Assembly (NCBI GenBank): GCA_022710165.1
Contig: JAKLHL010000064.1
Span: 1 to 7,976, forward strand
DNA: 7,976 nucleotides
From: Bdellovibrionales bacterium
Lineage (GTDB): Bacteria > Bdellovibrionota > JAFGOL01
Direction of reading: 5' to 3'
Under the pieces are notes generated by a model. The model ran no database searches and was not told the origin of the DNA. It saw nothing but the letters and a program-made list of their open reading frames with translations. This document shows positions 1 through 4,443 of the stretch, in pieces (position 1 is the first letter of the stretch; each line of letters opens with the position of its first letter). The position numbers were made by a program, and so were the translations under genes.

Positions 1-101
1 ACTTTGGAAGAACAGGACTTTTAACACTAGTCTCGTTCTTTGCTTTCTCAATAAAAGAAGAACGATTTAACTATCCAGAAGAGGACGTCTTCGTAGGATA
101 A
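1..101 (+). CDS. TrkH/KtrB-type potassium transporter subunit, C-terminal end only
   Basis: Reading from base 3, the window opens inside a gene that ends with TAA at 99-101. The 32 visible residues begin FGRTGLLTLVSFFAFS and end in a short charged tail. A glycine-arginine-x-glycine turn followed by a hydrophobic last helix is what the C-terminus of the TrkH/KtrB/KtrD family of K+ channel-like membrane subunits looks like. The next gene, 18 bp downstream, is its usual cytosolic partner TrkA/KtrA, which strongly supports the call. In this family the protein is a four-fold pseudo-symmetric K+ pathway in the inner membrane, gated by a ring of RCK subunits. The catalytic and filter regions lie outside the window, so TrkH versus KtrB cannot be decided. 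Confidence 0.75.
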   Translation, partial: FGRTGLLTLVSFFAFSIKEERFNYPEEDVFVG

Positions 102-119
102 TACTTTGGAGGAGAACAT

Positions 120-770
120 ATGAAACACTTGATAGTAGGTGCAGGTTACTTCGGGAACAGCCTGGCTGTCAGCCTGTCAAAGAAAGGTGAAGAGGTAATA
201 ATAATAGATAAGGACATGGGCAAGATATCCATACTTAAAGATATCGTGACAAAGGCCATACAGCTGGATGCCGCCGACAAGGAAATGTTAAAAAAGGTCA
301 TACCCTCTGATCTTAATCAGGCTGTAGTATGCATTGGAAGGAGCATAGAATCTAACCTCATAGTCTGCATGATACTAAAGGACCTGGGCGTAAAAAGGAT
401 AGTGGCAAAATGCCACAGCCCTGAACACGAAAAACTGCTTCGCATGATGGGGATAGACTTTATAGTCGATCCAGAAAAACAGATGGCAGAACACCTTGCA
501 GACAGGCTCGTAGATCCAGACATCATAGATTATATACCGCTTGAGAGCGGTTTTAAGATAATAAAAGCACATCCGCCAAAAGTGCTCTTAGGGAAAAAAC
601 TAAGGGAGCTGGACGTAAGGAACAAGCATTCCATAAACATCATCGGTATCAAGAAAAGGACCGGTGACACCTATAACTTTGACATGGCCCCTGGCGGAGA
701 AACGATGCTCTCTACCGACGACATAATAATTGCCGCCGGAAGAGAGGAAGATATATCTAAATTGTTCTAG
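120..770 (+). CDS. trkA: TrkA/KtrA potassium uptake regulator (RCK_N + RCK_C)
   Basis: This is the cytosolic gating subunit of a Trk/Ktr potassium uptake system. Its 216 residues match the single-copy KtrA layout, about half the length of the double-RCK enteric TrkA. Residues 1 to about 120 form the RCK_N Rossmann domain, with GAGYFG at 7-12 binding the nucleotide phosphates and an acidic residue (D30) at the end of the second strand, expected for NAD(H)/ATP-type ligands. Residues about 135-216 fit the RCK_C ligand-sensing domain. The start is firm: GGAGGAG at 108-114 lies 5 bp before the ATG. The gene follows a TrkH/KtrB end by 18 bp, so the two are very probably co-transcribed. The next gene is convergent, with only 3 bp between the two stop codons. 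I see no damage in the reading frame. Confidence 0.92.
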   Translation: MKHLIVGAGYFGNSLAVSLSKKGEEVIIIDKDMGKISILKDIVTKAIQLDAADKEMLKKVIPSDLNQAVVCIGRSIESNLIVCMILKDLGVKRIVAKCHSPEHEKLLRMMGIDFIVDPEKQMAEHLADRLVDPDIIDYIPLESGFKIIKAHPPKVLLGKKLRELDVRNKHSINIIGIKKRTGDTYNFDMAPGGETMLSTDDIIIAAGREEDISKLF

Positions 771-773
771 CTC

Positions 774-1445
774 TTATCTATCGTAAGTATAACTGTCAAC
801 AATAACGCCGTCAGAGTATGTGTTGACAGTGGTGTTCTCGTAAGATCCGTTTATCCACTCAAACCAGGTGTTAAGAGTACCGGCACAGTCCATAGTCTTG
901 TCCGTGTACCACTTGCCTTCTTTTTTGTTGTTCAGGTAAGAACCCCTTTCAACCTCTGTGTAGTCACAGTTCCCGCCGTGTACATGGTTGTAGTAGTAGT
1001 AACGGCCGTGCATCTCGCCATCCCTAAAAGTTATGCTTGTATAGTCGCTGTAATCGCCGCATATGTCCGTATAGTCCTTGTTAGAGTTTAGCTTATCATA
1101 GTAAACTTCAGTATGTTTGTTCCTGCCTGAAGGAGTGCTGGAATTATAGTAAGCACCAGTACCACCGCCGTATTTATATGTATTGCATACCGTAACTATA
1201 CCGTTGGTCTTAAGTCCGTCATCCTCGTAGTAATTTAAAGAGGTAACTTTAGAGGTTTCAGAATCGTAAGTCCCTTTAACTATCCTGCCGCCAAAACCAT
1301 TAGCCACGAACTCACCGTCATCATAGACAGAAACGGTGGTACCAAGAAGGAACAGGTAAGCAACGTTACTTCCAACGGTGTAAGTCTGTGAATAAACACT
1401 TACAGAGAGCAATGATCCCATAAGGAACAAAAAGAACTTTTTCAT
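774..1445 (-). CDS. secreted MORN-like repeat protein, function unknown
   Basis: The 223-residue protein starts with a classic Sec signal peptide: MKK, a hydrophobic run to about residue 18, then VYS-QT as a likely signal peptidase I site. No lipobox cysteine is present, so it should be periplasmic or secreted. The mature part is very rich in Tyr, Asn, Gly and Asp. It contains several short beta-hairpin units of the G-x-W/Y-Y type (for example GRYYYYN and GKWYTD, with GSYLNN before the latter), which resemble MORN or YwqK-like repeats, although the match is loose. AAGGAG at 1451-1456 sits 5 bp before the ATG, supporting the start. It is monocistronic, converging on trkA with 3 bp between stops, with its own promoter candidate upstream. 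The substrate and role are unknown; MORN-like proteins of this sort are often envelope or surface-associated. Confidence 0.7.
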   Translation of the reverse strand: MKKFFLFLMGSLLSVSVYSQTYTVGSNVAYLFLLGTTVSVYDDGEFVANGFGGRIVKGTYDSETSKVTSLNYYEDDGLKTNGIVTVCNTYKYGGGTGAYYNSSTPSGRNKHTEVYYDKLNSNKDYTDICGDYSDYTSITFRDGEMHGRYYYYNHVHGGNCDYTEVERGSYLNNKKEGKWYTDKTMDCAGTLNTWFEWINGSYENTTVNTYSDGVIVDSYTYDR

Positions 1446-1491
1446 GACAACTCCTTACATATTTATGATTTATTTAACTGGCCCTTGCAGA

Positions 1492-1520
1492 TTAATATCA
1501 GCTTTGAAATCAATAATCAA
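1492..1520 (-). promoter_or_regulatory. sigma70-type promoter candidate for the secreted MORN-like gene
   Basis: On the minus strand TTGATT (1515-1520) and TATTAA (1492-1497) are separated by exactly 17 bp. Each matches four of six consensus bases. Transcription would start near 1485, giving a leader of about 40 nt that carries the AAGGAG ribosome binding site. The call is from pattern alone. Confidence 0.4.
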
Positions 1521-1570
1521 GATTTTGACACCAACCCTTTAAAAATCCTTTCGGCCCTGGCTCATAGGCA

Positions 1571-1599
1571 TTACAGGATAAGGAAAATTATGATATATT
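1571..1599 (+). promoter_or_regulatory. weak promoter candidate for the PAS-domain gene, near-leaderless
   Basis: An AT-rich block TATGATATATT (1589-1599) lies just upstream of the ATG at 1609. Taking TATATT (1594-1599) as the -10, transcription would start at about 1606-1609, almost at the initiation codon. The -35 at the right distance (TTACAG, 1571-1576) is poor. No Shine-Dalgarno sequence is visible before the ATG, which fits a leaderless or near-leaderless mRNA. The rest of the 1446-1608 gap holds only the opposing promoter and nothing else I can recognise. Confidence 0.3.
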
Positions 1600-1608
1600 G
1601 GTCCCACT

Positions 1609-2784
1609 ATGAATAAAAATGAAGACCTAGCCTTGGACCTTTGCGGTAATGGCGATTATTTACTTAACGGCATCATGGACCCAGTCCTGATCATTTCAAA
1701 GGATTACAAGATACTAAAGGTTAATAACGCTTTCCTTTATCAATTCAACAAAAAGGAAAAAGATGTGGTAGGAAAGCACTGCTACGAGATCATCCACCAC
1801 TATGATGCACCCTGCCTTCCCAAGGACGTGATCTGCCCTCTAAGGGCTTCATTAAGGAGTGATGAACCTACCACCATCGAGCACATTCACCACACCACCC
1901 GTGGCACTTATTATTATGAGATATCGGCCTATCCGGTAAAAGATGAAAAAGGCAAACCGCTTTATTTTATCTATTACGCAAGGAACATCTCTAAACGAAA
2001 AAAACTCCATGAAGAACTTAACGCTACTGAGTTAAAATATAAGACCATCTTTGAAGCAGCCTCTGATGCAATAATGCTTTTAACTCCTGAAAAAGGGTTC
2101 TTTAAAGGGAACCCAGCTACTATAAAGATGTTCGCCTGCAAGGATGAAGAGGAGTTCGATTCCCAGGCTCCTTCAAGCCTTTCACCTGAGTATCAGCCGG
2201 ACGGTCAACTATCGTCGGTAAAATCACAAGAGATGATGTCCCTTGCCATGAAAAATGGTTCCCATTTTTTTGAATGGACACATAAGAGGCTGAGTGGTGA
2301 GGAGTTTGCATGTACGGTCCTCCTAACAAAAACGACCATCGATGGAAAAGATCTGCTTCAGGCAACGGTCCGCGACATCTCTGAACAGAAAAAGGCCGAG
2401 CAGAAAGCAAAAGAAAGTGAAGAAAGGTTTAAGTTCGCTGTAGATGTTGCAAAGATAGGGATATGGGAGTTTGACATCAAGACCAACAAGGCTTGGAGAT
2501 CTGAACACCACGACAGGATCTTTGGCCACGAGAGGATGCTCCCTGAGTGGACATATGAGATCTTTATTTCCCACATCGTTCCTGAGCATAAAGACGAAAT
2601 AGAAGAGCTTTATCAAAATGCCATGAAATCACACCAGAACTTGAGCTATGAGTGTAAAATAAAGACCAAGGATGGCTTCCGCTGGATACAGGGCACTTCC
2701 AAGACTATATTCGACGATAAAGGAAGACCGTCTAAACTGATAGGGATCGTACAGGACATAACGGATAAAAAGGGTAAATTATGA
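1609..2784 (+). CDS. triple-PAS sensor protein without an output domain
   Basis: The 391-residue soluble protein is built almost wholly of three PAS/PAC units: about 18-130, 143-263 and 270-390. The first has the PAS core (DPVLIISKDYKILKVNNAF) and a Cys-rich insert (HCYEI, then PC, then CPL) seen in many anaerobe PAS sensors. It ends in a PAC-type NISKRK. The second ends in DISEQKKAEQKAKESEERF, a typical PAS-to-PAS linker helix. The third is a PAS_3-like fold beginning near GIWEFDIKTNKAW and closing with IGIVQDITDKK. Normally such modules feed a histidine kinase, GGDEF or GAF/SpoIIE output, but here the frame stops right after the third PAC. There is no signal peptide or membrane segment. The start has no Shine-Dalgarno. 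It overlaps the next gene by 4 bp (ATGA), implying translational coupling. The signal and partner are unknown. Confidence 0.85.
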   Translation: MNKNEDLALDLCGNGDYLLNGIMDPVLIISKDYKILKVNNAFLYQFNKKEKDVVGKHCYEIIHHYDAPCLPKDVICPLRASLRSDEPTTIEHIHHTTRGTYYYEISAYPVKDEKGKPLYFIYYARNISKRKKLHEELNATELKYKTIFEAASDAIMLLTPEKGFFKGNPATIKMFACKDEEEFDSQAPSSLSPEYQPDGQLSSVKSQEMMSLAMKNGSHFFEWTHKRLSGEEFACTVLLTKTTIDGKDLLQATVRDISEQKKAEQKAKESEERFKFAVDVAKIGIWEFDIKTNKAWRSEHHDRIFGHERMLPEWTYEIFISHIVPEHKDEIEELYQNAMKSHQNLSYECKIKTKDGFRWIQGTSKTIFDDKGRPSKLIGIVQDITDKKGKL

Positions 2785-3257
2785 AGAAAAAGATCACATT
2801 CCTTATGGAGTGGCTAAGGCCCGCAGGCATAGTTGTTGCGTTCTTCATGTCTGAATCCTTAGGCACTGACGCGGCCTCAAAACTTCACATACTGGGTCCT
2901 CTGATCACGATAATAATGTGCGGTACCGTCGCACTTGAAGCACTTTTTTTGGGCAAAGAAGCTGCCGAAAAGATCGGCTATGCCCCCAACAGGGCTTATC
3001 AGATACAATCAGGACTTGCCAACCTTGCTATCGCTGTAACTGCTGTGTTCGTTTATGCGTTCAGCTGGGGCGTTTTTGCCGATGCTACCATTACAACTGT
3101 AATGCTAACCTTCTTCACTTTTTCAGCGGCAAATCATACAGTGACTATAATTAAGGACAGGAACACAAAGACCACAAACCTTATGCGTCCCATCATGACG
3201 ATAATCCTTTTGATATTCATACTTCCGCACTTGATAAGAGCGGTAGCCAAGAACTAA
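2781..3257 (+). CDS. small multi-pass membrane protein (DUF6790-like), function unknown
   Basis: The 158-residue protein has four or five hydrophobic segments: about 12-30, 36-57, 77-100, 101-122 and 133-153. It has no signal peptidase site, so it is an integral inner-membrane protein. The segment NRAYQIQSGLANLAIAVTAV reminds me of the DUF6790 family of uncharacterised membrane proteins, whose members carry a similar polar-to-hydrophobic motif; this is recalled from memory and only moderately secure. The ATG overlaps the stop of the PAS gene (ATGA at 2781-2784), so ribosomes probably re-initiate and the two are made together. That suggests, but does not prove, that the membrane protein and the PAS sensor share a process. 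It ends 5 bp from the convergent pspC stop, with no obvious terminator hairpin between. Confidence 0.65.
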   Translation: MKKKITFLMEWLRPAGIVVAFFMSESLGTDAASKLHILGPLITIIMCGTVALEALFLGKEAAEKIGYAPNRAYQIQSGLANLAIAVTAVFVYAFSWGVFADATITTVMLTFFTFSAANHTVTIIKDRNTKTTNLMRPIMTIILLIFILPHLIRAVAKN

Positions 3258-3262
3258 AAAAG

Positions 3263-3454
3263 TTATTCCTTAGGTACTGCTATCCAGCCTATCAAATAAA
3301 GGAGTACTCCTCCTCCAGCTATTAGAACAAGCCCTACGGCTATCAATCTGACAATTACAGGGTCGATGTTAAAGTAAGTCCCTAAGCCTCCGCAAAGCCC
3401 AGAGATAACTTTGTTCTTTTTGGACCTGAACAATCTTTTAGTTTTAGCGGCCAT
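3263..3454 (-). CDS. PspC-domain small membrane protein
   Basis: A 63-residue single-domain PspC protein. The basic N-terminus (RLFRSKKNK) is followed by VISGLCGGLGTYFNIDPVIV, the family's hallmark: a conserved GVCGGLA-like motif and a DP turn. Then one long transmembrane helix or hairpin (RLIAVGLVLIAGGGVLLYLI) and GWIAVPKE, matching the family's usual GWIllPe ending. In phage-shock systems PspC is a membrane protein that senses envelope stress with PspB and relieves PspA inhibition of PspF; stand-alone short copies like this are common and poorly understood. The frame stays open upstream, but the ATG at 3454 is preferred because AAAGAGGTG lies 4 bp before it and the domain begins there. No pspA, pspB or pspF is in view. 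Its leader contains the tRNA-derived repeat at 3475-3523. Confidence 0.88.
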   Translation of the reverse strand: MAAKTKRLFRSKKNKVISGLCGGLGTYFNIDPVIVRLIAVGLVLIAGGGVLLYLIGWIAVPKE

Positions 3455-3474
3455 GTTCACCTCTTTAATATGTA

Positions 3475-3488
3475 GTGCCCGGAGTGAG
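3475..3488. repeat. 14-bp direct repeat of the tRNA-Leu 3' end
   Basis: GTGCCCGGAGTGAG here is identical to 3687-3700, which is the acceptor and T-stem 3' half of the tRNA-Leu gene. The match stops at both sides. An identical 14-mer within about 200 bp is very unlikely by chance. Intact tRNA plus a downstream copy of its 3' end is the layout left by site-specific integration at a tRNA, with the enclosed element here only about 200 bp and without an integrase. It could equally be a decayed second tRNA copy. Confidence 0.6.
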
Positions 3489-3523
3489 GTTATTCGCTTG
3501 CTCCGCAAGCTCACCCTTCGGGC
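3477..3523. repeat. tRNA minihelix-like inverted repeat
   Basis: GCCCGGA+GTGAG (3477-3488) faces CTCAC (3510-3514), CC, then TTCGGGC (3517-3523). This gives a 12-bp stem with one G-T pair and a 2-nt bulge. The two stems have the size and order of a tRNA acceptor stem (7 bp) stacked on a T-stem (5 bp), but the 7-nt T-loop is replaced by about 21 nt containing a further small hairpin. On the minus strand the 3' end reads GGGCACTA, not a CCA end, so it is not a functional tRNA as it stands. Confidence 0.45.
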
Positions 3524-3543
3524 TCGCACAAGTTAACTTGTGC
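3496..3543. repeat. array of three small hairpins separated by CTCR spacers
   Basis: Three palindromes follow each other: CTTG-ctccg-CAAG (3497-3509), CCC-ttc-GGG (3514-3522) and the perfect 18-bp palindrome GCACAAGTTAACTTGTGC (3526-3543). They are separated by nearly identical 4-nt spacers (CTCA, CTCG, and CTCG again after the last). The regular spacer-hairpin rhythm resembles REP-type or other multi-palindromic intergenic elements. No protein is encoded. Confidence 0.5.
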
Positions 3544-3548
3544 TCGTG

Positions 3549-3593
3549 AAGCTGGCGCTAATATTAACACACTGTAGGAACTCTTGCCAGCTT
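3549..3593. repeat. 8-bp inverted repeat AAGCTGGC/GCCAGCTT
   Basis: AAGCTGGC (3549-3556) and GCCAGCTT (3586-3593) are perfect inverted repeats 29 bp apart. Together with the neighbouring hairpins they make the region between pspC and tRNA-Leu almost entirely self-complementary. It could be a protein binding site or part of a folded RNA. Confidence 0.4.
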
Positions 3594-3595
3594 TC

Positions 3596-3627
3596 GAACG
3601 TCACGGTTGCAGTAGCAACGTAAGTTC
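3596..3627. repeat. imperfect hairpin next to tRNA-Leu
   Basis: GAAC (3596-3599) pairs with GTTC (3624-3627), and inside it GTTGC (3606-3610) pairs with GCAAC (3615-3619) around an AGTA loop, extended by a few pairs with a bulge. It lies in the same structured patch between the tRNA terminator and pspC. There is no T-tract, so it is not a terminator by itself. Confidence 0.35.
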
Positions 3628-3645
3628 TCGCAACCCACTCAAGGC

Positions 3646-3687
3646 CCATAAATAAAAAAGCGCCATAAGGCGCATTTTTATTTATGG
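3646..3687 (-). terminator. intrinsic terminator of tRNA-Leu, symmetrical
   Basis: Two 19-bp arms (3646-3664 and 3669-3687) are inverted repeats with one mismatch around an ATAA loop. The core is GCGCC/GGCGC, flanked by A- and T-runs on both sides. On the minus strand the stem is followed by TTTTTTATTTA, a good terminator right after the tRNA. The outermost arm bases include the encoded CCA of the tRNA, so the terminator begins without any gap. It would also work on the plus strand. Confidence 0.85.
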
Positions 3688-3774
3688 TGCCCGGAGTGAG
3701 ACTCGAACTCACACAGCCATTTTTCAGACCGAGGGATTTTAAGTCCCTTGTGTCTACCATTCCACCATCCGGGC
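3685..3774 (-). tRNA. tRNA-Leu (anticodon UAA)
   Basis: The minus strand folds as a class II tRNA. The acceptor stem is GCCCGGA (3768-3774) with TCCGGGC (plus GCCCGGA, 3689-3695). The D arm contains GGTAGACAC. The anticodon stem AGGGA/TCCCT encloses the loop CTTAAAA, giving anticodon TAA at 3739-3741. A long variable arm follows, then T-stem GTGAG/CTCAC with TTCGAGT loop, discriminator A and an encoded CCA (3685-3687). The total is 90 nt, right for a leucine tRNA with a long variable arm. It decodes UUA (and UUG by wobble). It has its own promoter and terminator. Confidence 0.96.
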
Positions 3775-3790
3775 AGCAATTAGTTCTGCT

Positions 3791-3819
3791 AATATAATTA
3801 TACAGGTAGGTTTAGTCAA
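3791..3819 (-). promoter_or_regulatory. promoter of tRNA-Leu
   Basis: On the minus strand TTGACT (3814-3819) and TATATT (3791-3796) are spaced by 17 bp, five and five of six consensus bases. A start near 3784 leaves about 10 nt before the mature tRNA 5' end. The -35 overlaps the candidate -35 of the divergent coaE promoter. Confidence 0.6.
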
Positions 3820-3839
3820 ATTAAAAAGCGTGGTATACT
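3811..3839 (+). promoter_or_regulatory. promoter of coaE, predicted leaderless transcript
   Basis: TATACT (3834-3839) is a good -10 and lies only 7 bp before the coaE ATG, so transcription should start at or next to the A of the start codon. The -35 at 17 bp (TTTAGT, 3811-3816) is weak. There is no Shine-Dalgarno sequence upstream of the ATG, consistent with a leaderless mRNA. Confidence 0.5.
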
Positions 3840-3846
3840 TGGGTGC

Positions 3847-4443
3847 ATGAAACCTGTAATACTTGGAATAACCGGGACCATAGCAAGCGGGAAAACGGTC
3901 TTTACCCAGGCCCTTGGCAAACTTGGCTTTGAGGTCCTTAATGCTGACAAGATAATCGCAGACCTCTGCAAGAAAGATCACGAGGGCTACAAGGAACTCC
4001 TTAAGCTAAAGATACCTGGCTTGATAAATAAAAAAGGCGAGCTAAACAAGGAAGTCCTTAGGGAGCTTGTGTTCAACGACGCCAGGACAAGAAAAAGGGT
4101 CGAACATGCGCTTCATCCTCTGGCAATAAAGGCAATAGAAAAAAGGTTCAGCGAACTCGAAAAAGGCGCAAAACTTGCGGTAGAGATACCGCTTTTGTAT
4201 GAGGCGAACATGGAAGGCCTTTTTGATTACACCATCGTAGTTTACAGGAACGAGAGTAAGGTCATAGACTCCGTATCAAAAAAGTACGGTATAGATCACA
4301 AAAAGGCAAAGAACCTTCTCGGCATACAGATGAGCTGCGGTGAAAAGATACTGCTGGCTGATATTTTAGTGATAAATAACGGGACTGTAGAGGACCTGAA
4401 CGCTAAGGCAAAGAGACTCTGTTCATTATTATCTCTACTCTAG
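3847..4443 (+). CDS. coaE: dephospho-CoA kinase
   Basis: This enzyme makes the last step of coenzyme A synthesis: ATP-dependent phosphorylation of the ribose 3'-OH of dephospho-CoA, in the cytosol. The 198 residues match the family length. The P-loop GTIASGKT is at 10-17 inside the family form GITGTIASGKT. An acidic residue in LNADK (D34) fits the catalytic Asp of this family, and VEIPLLYEA is the usual lid/CoA-site segment. The C-terminal part carries LLGIQMSCGEK and ADILVINNGT, which match the CoaE signature (Q-M-S and N-x-GT). No Shine-Dalgarno precedes the ATG; a -10 box 7 bp upstream suggests a leaderless message. Its last 41 bp overlap the 3' end of the convergent REC-HisKA gene. Confidence 0.94.
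   Translation: MKPVILGITGTIASGKTVFTQALGKLGFEVLNADKIIADLCKKDHEGYKELLKLKIPGLINKKGELNKEVLRELVFNDARTRKRVEHALHPLAIKAIEKRFSELEKGAKLAVEIPLLYEANMEGLFDYTIVVYRNESKVIDSVSKKYGIDHKKAKNLLGIQMSCGEKILLADILVINNGTVEDLNAKAKRLCSLLSLL

Noticed and set aside
1525..1530. Perfect TTGACA on the plus strand upstream of the PAS gene
   Set aside because: No -10 lies at 16-18 bp (the sequence there is CTTTCG), and it is 80 bp from the start codon.
3455..3529. N-terminal extension of the PspC protein to an upstream start
   Set aside because: The added residues are translated hairpin and tRNA-tail repeat. The ATG at 3454 has a good Shine-Dalgarno and the PspC domain begins there.
3475..3645. An integron attC site or CRISPR array in the structured region
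   Set aside because: There are no paired R'/R'' core motifs in the right arrangement and no repeat-spacer periodicity. The hairpins differ from one another in sequence.
3533..3649. Small minus-strand open frame (ATG at 3649) that reads like a protein (MGLEWVARTYVATATV and on, 38 residues)
   Set aside because: Its start lies inside the tRNA terminator, with no ribosome binding site, and the same bases form hairpins. The longer frame runs through the tRNA gene. I treat it as chance, though its composition is surprisingly protein-like.
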